The notes beneath the pieces were generated by a model. The model was not told where the DNA came from, did not search any database, and saw only the letters and a program-made list of their open reading frames with translations. The position numbers and the translations under genes were made by a program. A DNA stretch of 64,000 nt, from contig NZ_AP019860.1 in NCBI RefSeq assembly GCF_009002475.1, forward strand, positions 9,173,547-9,237,546, read 5' to 3'. This DNA comes from Candidatus Uabimicrobium amorphum (GTDB taxonomy: Bacteria; Planctomycetota; Uabimicrobiia; Uabimicrobiales; Uabimicrobiaceae). Shown one piece after another: positions 8,425-18,149 of this stretch (position 1 is its first letter; the number at the start of each line of letters is the position of its first letter).

Positions 8425-9432
8425 ATGGTAGATGCACTCAAACAATTGGATATTTGTGTTGATGAAGCCAAATCGTATCCTGGTTTGACAATCATCCCCG
8501 TGTATTCCGAAAAGCAAAATGACTTTCATGTCCCCAAACTTTTTGGTGAGGCACTTAAAGATGGTACGATGAAAATACAAGAACAAAAAAACAGCAACGT
8601 ACCGCGGTTGACTGTCGATTACAAAGGTGAAGGTTATGCTCTTGGTATTAAAGGGCATCTATTGATCGGTGGTGGCCAAGATCGTCAGTTATATCATAGT
8701 TGTCTTATTTCTCAAGGGTGTTACGAAATTCCTGTTCAATGTGTACAGCATGGACGTTGGAATCCCGGCAAAAATAAAAACTTTACTGTATGCAGTGACA
8801 TCACATCTTCGGGATTGCGTTTTAATACGCAAAACCAAGGACAGACTTGGGAAAAAATACGCACGTACGAATCTGTAACCCATACAAATTCAGGCTCGGA
8901 ATCTTTTACGTGTACAAGAACGATAACTATGGGTAGCATGGAAGAGCAAAGTTCTTTGATGAATGAACAAAATATAAAGATGAGCAAACAAATGATCGCG
9001 GTGCGTAATCGTGCGCAAAAAATGCTCGATGATTTAAAAAATCCACAACCACAACAAATAGGTTTCTTTGCCATTCAAGTGAATCCATTTATCTGGGTGA
9101 AAGAAAAAAGAATAGAGACTAACTATCTGCTAGAGATGGCGGGAAATGCAATGTTGTGGAAAAACATTCATCAAAAAGCTGTGGAAAGTATTATCTACGA
9201 TAGCGCTATATGTGATGTCGATTCTATTGTGGAGTTGAACGATGAACGCAAGGCGGAAATAGCCGAGTTTATCGCGATGGTTGCTGTAGAAGATTGGGAA
9301 GAAAGTGACTTTATCGGTCAAGAGAGTCGCTTTTCTCTAATGAGCAAGCAATACTTTGGTGAAGCTATTTTTCTCGACGATCCTGAAGAGATGCCTATAC
9401 ATTTGTTGTGTAGCTCCTTGAAGGAAAGTTAG
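8425..9432 (+). CDS. ARPP-1 / DUF6569-like protein
   Basis: The 335-residue protein has no signal peptide or membrane segment. Its first half matches my memory of the ARPP-1 domain (formerly DUF6569): GLTIIPVYS, then a segment on VPRLTVDYKGEGYALGIKGHLLIGGGQDRQLYHSCLI, and the characteristic EIPVQCVQHGRW. The second half, about residues 180-335, is mostly helical and contains the FFAIQVNPFIWV and MLWKNIHQKAVESIIYD segments. The domain has been proposed from gene neighbourhoods to act with rhodanese or ADP-ribose-related proteins, but no biochemical role is settled to my knowledge. The ribosome site AAAAGGAG precedes the ATG. It stands alone here, between the hexamer arrays and the alpha-2-macroglobulin gene. 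Confidence 0.7.
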   Translation: MVDALKQLDICVDEAKSYPGLTIIPVYSEKQNDFHVPKLFGEALKDGTMKIQEQKNSNVPRLTVDYKGEGYALGIKGHLLIGGGQDRQLYHSCLISQGCYEIPVQCVQHGRWNPGKNKNFTVCSDITSSGLRFNTQNQGQTWEKIRTYESVTHTNSGSESFTCTRTITMGSMEEQSSLMNEQNIKMSKQMIAVRNRAQKMLDDLKNPQPQQIGFFAIQVNPFIWVKEKRIETNYLLEMAGNAMLWKNIHQKAVESIIYDSAICDVDSIVELNDERKAEIAEFIAMVAVEDWEESDFIGQESRFSLMSKQYFGEAIFLDDPEEMPIHLLCSSLKES

Positions 9433-9518
9433 GAATCGGAATAGTCGCTAACTGCTAACTTAGGAAGCGATATTCTATTTTCCACTTATTCACGGACTGT
9501 TCTACAGAAAGGCTTACA

Positions 9519-12500
9519 ATGAAGTTATATCTAAGTTTGTTGTTTGTTTGTTTCTCATGCATTTTTGCACAAACTTCGGATCCTTGGGCTGAAGTAAGCA
9601 AATTGGAGAAAAAACAAAAATATAAAGCTGCTTTGAAGAAAGTCGATGTTATTCTCGACAACGCACAGCAGCAGAAAAATTTAACAGAGTGGCGTAAATC
9701 ACTCATTCGCAAAGTTACATTGCAGACGGCTTTGCATGGCTACGAAACATCGGTGCGTACACTATACGAGGAAGCATGGCCTCATGACGGAGAAAGCAAC
9801 AGTATACTAAATATGTTTTGTGCGCATACGTTAGAAGTGTACTACTACGCATATCGTTGGGAAATTAACAATCGTGAAAAAGTAGCTTCTGCGAAGGATG
9901 TCGATTTAAAAAAGTGGAGTAAAAACGAAATTTTTAAACGTATCCACAAGCACTATTACAAAGCCTACCAGGTGCGTTATACCTTAGGGAAATTATCTGT
10001 AAAAGACTTTAAGCAATTTATCCGCATAGGTGGGTATCCCGAACGTGTACGTGGCACCATGCGTGATTTTTTGTGTTATAGCTGGGCAGGGTTTATCGCT
10101 AGCACACAAACTTGGACACCGCAACAATCGCGAGAAAAATATCGTATTGATTTTGAGCATTTGTTAAAGGCCTCTGATCTTCGCGAGCGTACACTGGATG
10201 ATATTTTGCTAAGCGATGTTCACCCCATTCTCAAATTAGTGCACGTTTTGGATGATGTGTATTTTTGGAGTATAGACAACGGTAGAGTCGAATCCGCTCT
10301 AGAATCGCAGTTAGAAAAAATACGTTTGCTGAAAAGTTTCTTTGGGGAAAAGCACCACAAAGAAAAAATGGCAAAGGAATTGTCTTTTTTTCTCGAAAAG
10401 TATAGTTCGTATCCGTGGTGGGCCGCGGGAATGTATGAGCTGGCAAAACTGCAACAAGAGCAACAATTAGGTGTTGCTGCACACACAACGGCAGTAAAAG
10501 CGGTGGAAAAATATCCCGAGTCTTTAGGTGGGAAAAAATGTCTCACGCTACAAAAGACATTGGAAGCGCCCGCTTTTAATATCATTTCGATGGGGGTAGA
10601 TCATCACGGAGAAAAATCGCTACGCATACAACACAAGAATATGCAAAAGTTGTTCTTTCGCGCGTACATGATTAATTTTGACGCATTTCTAAAACGTCCA
10701 CATCGCTACCCTGGCAGTGTATACACCAACGACTTACGTCAAACACTAGATAAGCAAAGACCTACCCACTCTTGGAGCGTAGATCTCGAAGACTTAAAAG
10801 ATTTTGAGTATCACAACACATACACCACCGCACCAATGAAACGCAATGGCTTTTTCGCGGTATTTGCGTCGGCAGACGAGAATTTCTCCACGAGCAAAAA
10901 TGCGATTTCCTCTACCTACATGTTGATTAGCAACATGGTCGTTTTAGAAAACCGTAAAAAAGGTGGTTGGGAAGCATGGATTGTTGATGGTAAAAAAGGG
11001 ACAGGTGTTGCCGGAGCTACGGTGAAGTTATACCAATACAATTACAATGTTGGTGCGCGTTTGATCGATACGCGAAAGACATCGCTAAGTGGCACGGCGT
11101 TTTTTCGAATGAGTGGACGGGGCTCTAACTATTTTATGGTTGCGGAAAAAGACAATGATGTGTCTTTTGACCCCAATACATTGTACTTTTATCCGAGTAA
11201 TGTGAGTCACAACCGCAAAGGAAGTTTTGTATACACCGATCGCAGTATATATAGGCCTTTACAAGAAATCATGTGTAAGGTAGTCACCTTCGATGGTAAT
11301 TCACTGTCCGGAAAATATCAGGCGATGGTCGATAAGAAGGTAAAGCTTTCGCTTCTTGACCCCAACTGGAAAGAAGTAGAAACAAAGACTGTGGTGACGA
11401 ATTCTTATGGAACGGCTTCGGAATCGTTCACTGTGCCACAAGGTAGACTCTTGGGACTCTATCGTTTGCGTGCTGTTGTCGATGGTAAAACCAGTTATGC
11501 AAATGTACGCGTTGAGGAATACAAACGCCCTACTTTTGAAGTTGAACTGCAAAAACCAAAAGAAGAGCTACGTTTGAATAATGAAGCGCAAATTACCGGA
11601 AATGCGCGTTACTATTTTGGTCTTCCTTTGACAACAGGAAAAGTCTTTTATCGCGTGACACGTGTACCGGTTTATCCATACTGGTACTGGTGGTACTATC
11701 GCGACCTTTCGGTGCAAAGTAGCGACGAAGTGGCTTCTGGGTATACACAGCTGGATACCCAAGGGGAATTTAAAATTAACTTTACTCCGGAAGCCAATGA
11801 TAACTTGCCGAACAAAGAACAAATTAGCTATCGTTTTGAAGTTTATGCGGAAATTACCGACGAAGGTGGAGAAACGCGTAACTCTTCTTCGACATACAAC
11901 ATTGGTTTTGTGGCGGTGAAGGCCGAAATCTCTCTTAACGATAAGTTTGTTTCTGCCAAAGAAACGGCAAAGATAAACATTCATTTGCAAGATCTAAACG
12001 GCGTTGCACGCGCTGGAGAGGCTCAGTATTCTTTGTTTCGTGTAAAGCAACCACAACAGGCGATGTTGCCTAAAGATTTACCATTCGAAAAAATACCTGG
12101 TAAAAAATACACACCGGGAGATTTAATGCGCCCGCGTTGGGAACATAACCGCTCTCTACAAGAATATCTGTTTTCTTTTGCGGATGGTGAACAGGTGAAA
12201 TCAGGTAGCGTTACCCATGGAAAGAATGGTAAGGCGAACCTTGAGTTTTCTGATCTAACGCCAGGTGTATATCGCATTCGTTACAATACCAAAGACAAAT
12301 TTGGTAGTGCCTATGCCACACAAAAAGAGTTTATTGTTGCCGATAACAATGCACGTGTTGCGGTACCGGTTTTTTTGATTCCAAAACAAAATAAAGTAAG
12401 TGTGGGAGGAGAAGCTGTATTCTTTTTGGGTTCAGGTATTTCCGACCAACCTCTTAGCGTGGAGGTTCATCAGAATGGACATATGCTAAAACGCATGTGG

Positions 12501-15500
12501 ATTGACGATGCTAGCCAAACGCGCATGTTTAAAGTAAAAGTCTCTGAAAAACATCGTGGTGGTTTTAGCGTACGTATTCATGGAGTTCACGACTATCAAT
12601 ACTACAGTTTAACAGAGAACATACTTGTACCGTGGGACAACAAGGAATTGCAATTGAATTTTGCTACCTTTCGCGATGTGTTGCGTCCTGGACAAAAAGA
12701 AACATGGACTGTACAAGTTAAGGGGCCAAATGCCGAAGATGTTGCCGCAGAGGTATTGGCTTATATGTATGACCGTAGTTTAGATTTTTTCGCTCCACAT
12801 ACTTTTACTTCTCCGGCGACGTTATATCCCGCGAAATACGGTGTGGAATACACACGTCATGGTCTTTTTACGCGTTCTTTTTATAGCATCGTGAACAAGG
12901 GGTGGTACACCATTCCCGCAGCGCCATCATATTATCGCGACCAGTTCATGGCGTTTCGTTCTTATGGTGTAGGCGGACCCGGACGAAGACAGTTTTATCG
13001 CGTTACTACTCGTCCAGAAGAAACCGGTCCAGCGATTCATTTGCGTTCGGAAGAATCTCTTGGTGAAGAGGGATTTGCCGATGATAGTAGTGTGGAGAGT
13101 GGAGATCTGGGCGGGGCAGTACCCGAAGGAAACACGGTTTTGAAACAACAGGCCGTACCACGTGCCCCTAAAGTACCTGCACAAAAGAAAAAAGGCGAGG
13201 AACCACGTGTACGCAGTAATTTTTCGGAAACGGCGTTCTTTTTGCCACACATTGTTACCAAAAAAGGTGTGGCAACGATTGAATTTGAAATACCTGACAG
13301 TGTTACGGAGTGGAAGGTATATGTTCATGCGATTACCTCTGATCTTAAGTATATGAGTATGAACCGCACAACGGCAACGCGCAAAGATTTGATGGTGCGT
13401 CCATATGTTCCACGCTTTTTTCGCGAAGGCGATAAGGCAACCTTGAAAGCGGTGATCAACAACGCTACAGCGAAACAAATGAATGGTAAAGTGACCTTGC
13501 GTATTCTAGATCGCAACACCCAAAAAGATCGTTCTAATGATTTCTCTCTTCAGAATCACGAACAAAAGTGGACATGTGCAGGAAATGGTAGCACGAATGT
13601 TTCCTGGAGTTTAACGGCTCCAAGTAAGTTAGGTGAGTATGCGTTCAAGGTTGTTGCGGTGAGTGATAATGTATCTGATGGTGAATTGCGCCCCGTGCCT
13701 GTTCTGCCAAGTAGAATACATCTAAGCCAATCGCGTTTTGTGACACTGAAAAACAATGACATGCGCATTATGGAAATTAAAGATCTTCGCGATGCAGAGA
13801 AAGATGCGTCGTTGATTCACGACTCACTTGTGGTGAATCTCAATGGACAGCTTATATATACTGTGTTGCAAGCTCTGCCATTTTTGACCGAGTATCCATA
13901 CGAGTGTGTGGAGCAAACCATGAACCGTTTTGTATGCACAGGCATGGTGACATCTATGTACGATCAGTATCCCGCCATGAAGAAAATGGCGGAAGAATTC
14001 GCCGCGAAGCGCGATACAAAATATGCAAAGTGGAATGCACCCGATGCCAATCGCAAGATGGCTTTAGCCGAAACTCCATGGTTGGTTTCTGCCGAAGGTG
14101 GTAGTAAGGATAATTTGATCAACGTTTTAGATCCGAAAATTGCCAATTACTATCGCCAGTCGTCACTGGATAAGTTGCGCAAGGCACAACTCAATAACGG
14201 TGGGTTTCCATGGTGGACGGGTGGCCCTTCGAGCGCCTACATGACACTATACTTACTGAGTAGTTTTGCACGCGCTCTGGAATTCAAGGTGGATATCCCA
14301 CAAGACATGATAAAAAAAGCATGGACTTTTATGGGGCAACATTTCCGTGATTATTATGAAAAACGCATGGTAATCGAGAATTATGGGTATGAATTTATCA
14401 CATTCTTGAACTATGTTCTTTCATGTTACGACGCGAAGAGCTATCAACACGCATTTAGCGAGAAGCAACGTTGGGCAATGCTGGAATATTCAGTTAAGCA
14501 CTGGAAAGATCATAGTCCATACATCAAAGCGATGTTGTCACTGACACTAAAACGTATGAAGCGCAGTGCCGACGCCATAATGGTCATGGACAGTATTATG
14601 GATAGTGCTATCACCAAACAAGACCAAGGGACGTTTTGGGCACCAGAAGATCGTGGTTGGTTGTGGTACAACGATACCATCGAGTCTCACGCTTTTATAC
14701 TACGTGCTCTCATGGAAGTACAACCATACAACGATAAACATCTCGATGGATTGGTGTTGTGGTTGTTGCTAAATAAAAAGATGAATCAGTGGAAATCAAC
14801 ACGCGCCACTGCGGAAGTGATTTATTCGCTCGTCACTTTTATGAAGCAACAAGGATCTTTGGCGGTTCAGGAAAAAGCCATAGTGCATTTAGGTGGTAAT
14901 AAAAATGAAGTTGTTTTCCGTCCGGATACTTACGAAGGAGGACAGAAACAAATCGTAGTGGAAGGAAAAGATATTCAGCCGGAAACGATGGCGAAGGTTA
15001 CCATAGAAAAAGAAGGCAAAGGTTACATGTTCGCTTCGATGAACTGGCATTATTCCACGGAAAAGCTACCAGATGAAGCACGTGGTGATTTTCTACAAGT
15101 GACGCGTAAATATTTTGTGCGCAAACACCAAGGAAAAGAGTACGTTCTTACTCCTCTTGAGGAAGTCGAGAAGGTAAGCATTGGTGAGCAATTGGAAGTG
15201 CATCTCAGTATTCGCTGCAAACACCCCATGGAGTATGTGCACTTACGCGATCCACGTGGTGCGGGTTTTGAACCAGAAAATAGTGTAAGCCGTCATCGTT
15301 GGGAGTATGGTATTGTATGGTATGAAGAAATTCGCGATTCAGGAGCCAATTTCTTTTTCGAACGTCTGCCGCAAGGCGAATACAATTTTACGTACCGTGT
15401 TCGTGCAAATATGAATGGTGATTTTCGTGTGGGACCTGCAACGCTGCAAAGTATGTATGCACCTGAATTTTCCGCTTTTTCTAGTGGGAAATTGATTTCG

Positions 15501-15509
15501 GTTAAATAA
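9519..15509 (+). CDS. Bacterial alpha-2-macroglobulin family protein
   Basis: Bacterial alpha-2-macroglobulins are envelope protease traps. This one has 1996 residues, longer than typical E. coli-like forms. It opens with a signal peptide (LYLSLLFVCFSCIFAQ), followed by about 500 residues of a helical, repeat-like leader region. Macroglobulin domains follow, with YTDRSIYRPLQEI near residue 580, the MG-type VEEYKRPTFEVE around 670, and the A2M core segment PDSVTEWKVYVHAIT near 1258. The thioester motif is preserved as Cys1463-Val-Glu-Gln1466 in YPYECVEQTMNR, then the alpha-toroid with NNGGFPWW and the receptor-like C-terminal domain. A low-complexity Gly/Glu/Lys-rich stretch around 1180-1230 could be the protease bait. 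No penicillin-binding protein 1C gene, the usual partner in Proteobacteria, is adjacent. Confidence 0.93.
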   Translation: MKLYLSLLFVCFSCIFAQTSDPWAEVSKLEKKQKYKAALKKVDVILDNAQQQKNLTEWRKSLIRKVTLQTALHGYETSVRTLYEEAWPHDGESNSILNMFCAHTLEVYYYAYRWEINNREKVASAKDVDLKKWSKNEIFKRIHKHYYKAYQVRYTLGKLSVKDFKQFIRIGGYPERVRGTMRDFLCYSWAGFIASTQTWTPQQSREKYRIDFEHLLKASDLRERTLDDILLSDVHPILKLVHVLDDVYFWSIDNGRVESALESQLEKIRLLKSFFGEKHHKEKMAKELSFFLEKYSSYPWWAAGMYELAKLQQEQQLGVAAHTTAVKAVEKYPESLGGKKCLTLQKTLEAPAFNIISMGVDHHGEKSLRIQHKNMQKLFFRAYMINFDAFLKRPHRYPGSVYTNDLRQTLDKQRPTHSWSVDLEDLKDFEYHNTYTTAPMKRNGFFAVFASADENFSTSKNAISSTYMLISNMVVLENRKKGGWEAWIVDGKKGTGVAGATVKLYQYNYNVGARLIDTRKTSLSGTAFFRMSGRGSNYFMVAEKDNDVSFDPNTLYFYPSNVSHNRKGSFVYTDRSIYRPLQEIMCKVVTFDGNSLSGKYQAMVDKKVKLSLLDPNWKEVETKTVVTNSYGTASESFTVPQGRLLGLYRLRAVVDGKTSYANVRVEEYKRPTFEVELQKPKEELRLNNEAQITGNARYYFGLPLTTGKVFYRVTRVPVYPYWYWWYYRDLSVQSSDEVASGYTQLDTQGEFKINFTPEANDNLPNKEQISYRFEVYAEITDEGGETRNSSSTYNIGFVAVKAEISLNDKFVSAKETAKINIHLQDLNGVARAGEAQYSLFRVKQPQQAMLPKDLPFEKIPGKKYTPGDLMRPRWEHNRSLQEYLFSFADGEQVKSGSVTHGKNGKANLEFSDLTPGVYRIRYNTKDKFGSAYATQKEFIVADNNARVAVPVFLIPKQNKVSVGGEAVFFLGSGISDQPLSVEVHQNGHMLKRMWIDDASQTRMFKVKVSEKHRGGFSVRIHGVHDYQYYSLTENILVPWDNKELQLNFATFRDVLRPGQKETWTVQVKGPNAEDVAAEVLAYMYDRSLDFFAPHTFTSPATLYPAKYGVEYTRHGLFTRSFYSIVNKGWYTIPAAPSYYRDQFMAFRSYGVGGPGRRQFYRVTTRPEETGPAIHLRSEESLGEEGFADDSSVESGDLGGAVPEGNTVLKQQAVPRAPKVPAQKKKGEEPRVRSNFSETAFFLPHIVTKKGVATIEFEIPDSVTEWKVYVHAITSDLKYMSMNRTTATRKDLMVRPYVPRFFREGDKATLKAVINNATAKQMNGKVTLRILDRNTQKDRSNDFSLQNHEQKWTCAGNGSTNVSWSLTAPSKLGEYAFKVVAVSDNVSDGELRPVPVLPSRIHLSQSRFVTLKNNDMRIMEIKDLRDAEKDASLIHDSLVVNLNGQLIYTVLQALPFLTEYPYECVEQTMNRFVCTGMVTSMYDQYPAMKKMAEEFAAKRDTKYAKWNAPDANRKMALAETPWLVSAEGGSKDNLINVLDPKIANYYRQSSLDKLRKAQLNNGGFPWWTGGPSSAYMTLYLLSSFARALEFKVDIPQDMIKKAWTFMGQHFRDYYEKRMVIENYGYEFITFLNYVLSCYDAKSYQHAFSEKQRWAMLEYSVKHWKDHSPYIKAMLSLTLKRMKRSADAIMVMDSIMDSAITKQDQGTFWAPEDRGWLWYNDTIESHAFILRALMEVQPYNDKHLDGLVLWLLLNKKMNQWKSTRATAEVIYSLVTFMKQQGSLAVQEKAIVHLGGNKNEVVFRPDTYEGGQKQIVVEGKDIQPETMAKVTIEKEGKGYMFASMNWHYSTEKLPDEARGDFLQVTRKYFVRKHQGKEYVLTPLEEVEKVSIGEQLEVHLSIRCKHPMEYVHLRDPRGAGFEPENSVSRHRWEYGIVWYEEIRDSGANFFFERLPQGEYNFTYRVRANMNGDFRVGPATLQSMYAPEFSAFSSGKLISVK

Positions 15510-15511
15510 AT

Positions 15512-15548
15512 AAAAAAGTCTCGTGGTATCGACCACGAGACTTTTTTT
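15512..15548. terminator. Bidirectional rho-independent terminator
   Basis: A perfect stem (AAAAGTCTCGTGGT paired with ACCACGAGACTTTT) around an ATCG loop is flanked by A-rich and T-rich tracts on the two sides, so it can stop transcription from both strands. It sits between the convergent ends of the alpha-2-macroglobulin gene and the zinc protein gene. Confidence 0.92.
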
Positions 15549-15562
15549 CTAGTTGTCTTCTG

Positions 15563-16456
15563 CTAATAACAATAGTTACACGGCACCTTGCCGTTACTAC
15601 AACTGTGGCATCTTTGAAAGCGACTACCACGACACACATTGCATTGTGTTTTTCCCGAGCCGCGGCATTTATCACAAAAGCCAGAGGCTTGACCTACTGT
15701 CATGCGTCCGCTACCATTGCATTTCGTACAGCGCATTCTACCTTGTCCGCGACATGTGGAGCAAGGAATACCCCCTTGTCCTCCATATCTTTTACATACC
15801 GGGCATGTCATCTTTTTCGTACCACGACAAACCTTACATTTTTCTTTTTTGGTGTTATCCGGAGCAACAACTGGGTTTTGAATCACCGGTGGATTATTGG
15901 TGGTGCTGTCGTTGTGATCTGTCGCGTGCACTTCCGTGTCTTCTGTTTTCGCAAAATAGTCCCATACATCGACAAACCACAAGCCATTTACTCCGACGAT
16001 ACTGGTGATGAGGAGTAAAAATTTGTTTTCCGTCAGCCAACTTAAAAACCCCATGGGGTGTCCGCAACTTGGACATACTCTCGCCGAAGGAGATACTTTG
16101 TGACTGCACTTGGAACAGGTACGCAGCTTTGGTTTTTTCGTTTCCTTTTTTTTGTTTGCTGTATTGCGATTGGTAGATGAGCTTGGCGTTTTTTTATTGG
16201 CCGTATTGCGATTGGTAGATGAGCTTACTGTTTTTTTATTGGTAGCGTTGCGATTAGTGGATGAGCTTACCGTTTTTTTATTGGCAGTATTGCGATTAGT
16301 GGATGAGCTTACCGTTTTTTTATTTGCGGCCTTAGTAACGTTTTTCTTTTTTACGACATTGCGGTTTGTGGAGCTTACAGCTTTTTTTACAGGTTTTTTC
16401 GCTACTGATTTTTTCACAGGTTTTTTCGTATTTTTGCTATTCGTTGGTTTTTTCAT
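15563..16456 (-). CDS. Lys-rich repeat protein with zinc ribbon, TM helix and DnaJ-type Cys-rich domain
   Basis: The 297-residue protein is modular. Residues 1-110 are rich in Lys, Ala and Ser and contain four near-identical 14-residue units (KKTVSSSTNRNTAN), similar in composition to histone H1-like tails. A zinc ribbon follows (CSKCSHKVSPSARVCPSCG). Next comes a hydrophobic segment (FLLLITSIVGVNGLWF), likely a membrane helix, and a short acidic/Asn linker. The C-terminal ~95 residues carry about eight CxxC pairs, several as CxxCxGxG, like the zinc-binding centre of DnaJ. No J-domain is present. The role is unknown; the basic tail would face the cytoplasm if the helix is inserted with positive-inside topology. 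Confidence 0.8.
   Translation of the reverse strand: MKKPTNSKNTKKPVKKSVAKKPVKKAVSSTNRNVVKKKNVTKAANKKTVSSSTNRNTANKKTVSSSTNRNATNKKTVSSSTNRNTANKKTPSSSTNRNTANKKKETKKPKLRTCSKCSHKVSPSARVCPSCGHPMGFLSWLTENKFLLLITSIVGVNGLWFVDVWDYFAKTEDTEVHATDHNDSTTNNPPVIQNPVVAPDNTKKEKCKVCRGTKKMTCPVCKRYGGQGGIPCSTCRGQGRMRCTKCNGSGRMTVGQASGFCDKCRGSGKTQCNVCRGSRFQRCHSCSNGKVPCNYCY
16159..16326. repeat. Four tandem 42-bp coding repeats
   Basis: Four consecutive 42-bp units lie inside the zinc protein gene and encode its 14-residue Lys/Ser/Thr/Asn repeats. The units differ at only a few positions, chiefly at the third codon base and in the choice of Thr/Ala and Val/Pro codons, which suggests recent expansion by slippage or unequal exchange. 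Confidence 0.85.
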
Positions 16457-16511
16457 TTTAAAATCCTGATAGTTTTTTTGTCAATAGAATAAAAACGCTT
16501 TAGGCTTGGTT

Positions 16512-16538
16512 ATGTAGCCGTAATTACTACGGCTACAT
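16512..16538. terminator. Hairpin downstream of acyl-CoA ligase gene
   Basis: An 11-bp perfect inverted repeat (ATGTAGCCGTA and its complement, 5-base loop) lies just after the stop of the ligase gene and before the start of the zinc protein gene on the minus strand. It lacks a clear U-tract, so termination is plausible but not assured. Its arms contain the same CGTAAT/CGTAGC words as the arrays at 8170-8325. Confidence 0.5.
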
Positions 16539-16546
16539 ATTTGGTT

Positions 16547-18136
16547 TTACTCTTGAGAGTTATCCTCTTGCTTTTTAGCTTCGCGGTCGCGCAACTCGCG
16601 TTTGAGTATTTTGCCGGTCGCGTTCATGGGAAGTTCTGTGCATATCTCGATGAGTCGTGGGTATTTGTATGCTGCCATTTTTTCTTTACCCCACGCAATT
16701 AATTCGTCCACCGTAATATGGGCGTTTTCGTTCAATACAACAAACGCTTTGACTTCTTCGCCATGTTGCTCATGTGGAACGCCAATGACGGCCACAAGGG
16801 ATACTGCTTCGTGTTGTTGTAAAACCTCTTCAATTTCTCGTGGATAGACGTTGAATCCGCCGCGAACGATCATATCTTTTACACGATCTACGATGTAAAA
16901 GTAACCGTCTTCATCCATTTTTCCCATATCTCCTGAGTGAAACCAGCCACTGCGCATTGCGTGCTCTGTCTCATGTACTCTACGATAGTAGCCTTTCATG
17001 ATATTGTGACCGCGGATCACTATTTCACCTACTTCGCCGACGGGAACTTCTTCGCAATCTTCATTAAATACTTTCATCTCCACTCCCCAAACCGGCTCAC
17101 CAATGGAACCTACCTTGAGAGGACGTCCACGATGGTGAAAGCTTGCCACAGGACTAGTTTCGGAGAGTCCATAACCTTCTAGTATTTCCACATCAAAGAC
17201 TTGTTTAAATTGTTGATGGATTTCCACAGGAAGAGCCGCACCACCAGAAGCACAAACTTTGATATTATTTTTTACGGCGGTCAGTTGCTCCTCGGGTATT
17301 TTACTCGCAGTGTTGAGAAGTGCCCAGTACATTGTGGGGACACCCGCAAAAATGTTGACTTTGTGCTTATACATTAGTTGCAAGGTAACTTGTGGATCAA
17401 AGCGTGGCAACATCACAAGTTCTGCGCCACGGTAGAAAGTCGCGTTCATTCCCACAACTTGTCCAAATGAATGAAATAGCGGCAAAACCATCATGAATAC
17501 ATCTTCATGTCCTGCACCATCGGCAACGAGATCGCGGCTGATTTGCGCATTCATGAAAATATTAAAATGTGTCAGCTCCGCACCTTTTGGCTTACCCGTT
17601 GTTCCTGATGTATAGAGAATGACCGCTGTGTCATTGGCGTCGGTAGGGGTAATTTCTTGTTTCGGCTGTGAAGTTGCTAGAATTTGTCCTAGAGTAGTTG
17701 CTCCCTCTATTGGAGAGGGGGCCGCAGGGTCGGCCGTCATGATGACAAATGTCTTACACAGTGTTTTTTGCGTACCTTCCCATGCCATTTGTCCCATGGG
17801 AAGCTCAGGGGTTCCTTCAAAAGCAAAATAGGCTTTTGCCTCGCAGTCGTTGAGTAGGTATTCAATTTCTGCAGGTTTTAGAAGGACATTGTGTGGAACA
17901 ACAACAGCCCCTAGTTGGAGTATTCCATAGTAAACAATGGGAAAATACGGAACGTTGGGACAGGAAAGGGCCACTGTATCACCTTTTTTAATGCCCTGAG
18001 CTTCTAAGAACGACGCAACTTTGCCAGCAAGTGCGGTGAGCTCTTGGTAAGTAAAGGATTTTTCACCTAAGCGCATCGCCGTTTTTTGCGGGGAGCGCAT
18101 ATTGGAATTGTGGATAAAATGAGCAATGTTTAACAC
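16547..18136 (-). CDS. Long-chain fatty-acid-CoA ligase-like AMP-dependent synthetase
   Basis: The enzyme activates a carboxylic acid, probably a fatty acid, through an acyl-AMP to an acyl-CoA. The 529-residue protein shows the full set of adenylate-forming motifs: the P-loop-like YTSGTTGKPKGAELTH (A3), EGYGLSETSP (A5), GWFHSGDMGKMDEDGYFYIVDR (A7-A8), GGFNVYPREIEEVL, and the C-terminal catalytic lysine in NATGKILKRELR (A10). Translation begins at a GTG (18134-18136) with AAAGGA at good spacing. The preceding minus-strand protease gene ends only 13 bp upstream, so the two are probably cotranscribed. Chain-length preference cannot be decided from sequence. Confidence 0.9.
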   Translation of the reverse strand: MLNIAHFIHNSNMRSPQKTAMRLGEKSFTYQELTALAGKVASFLEAQGIKKGDTVALSCPNVPYFPIVYYGILQLGAVVVPHNVLLKPAEIEYLLNDCEAKAYFAFEGTPELPMGQMAWEGTQKTLCKTFVIMTADPAAPSPIEGATTLGQILATSQPKQEITPTDANDTAVILYTSGTTGKPKGAELTHFNIFMNAQISRDLVADGAGHEDVFMMVLPLFHSFGQVVGMNATFYRGAELVMLPRFDPQVTLQLMYKHKVNIFAGVPTMYWALLNTASKIPEEQLTAVKNNIKVCASGGAALPVEIHQQFKQVFDVEILEGYGLSETSPVASFHHRGRPLKVGSIGEPVWGVEMKVFNEDCEEVPVGEVGEIVIRGHNIMKGYYRRVHETEHAMRSGWFHSGDMGKMDEDGYFYIVDRVKDMIVRGGFNVYPREIEEVLQQHEAVSLVAVIGVPHEQHGEEVKAFVVLNENAHITVDELIAWGKEKMAAYKYPRLIEICTELPMNATGKILKRELRDREAKKQEDNSQE

Positions 18137-18149
18137 AAGTATTTCCTTT

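Noticed and set aside
12927..13478. 183-residue minus-strand open frame
   Set aside because: Antisense to the well-supported alpha-2-macroglobulin gene, with no recognisable domain or ribosome site.
16110..16469. 119-residue Val/Leu/Phe-rich repeat frame on plus strand
   Set aside because: Complement of the Lys-rich tail of the zinc protein; hydrophobic look comes from reading Lys/Ser codons backwards.
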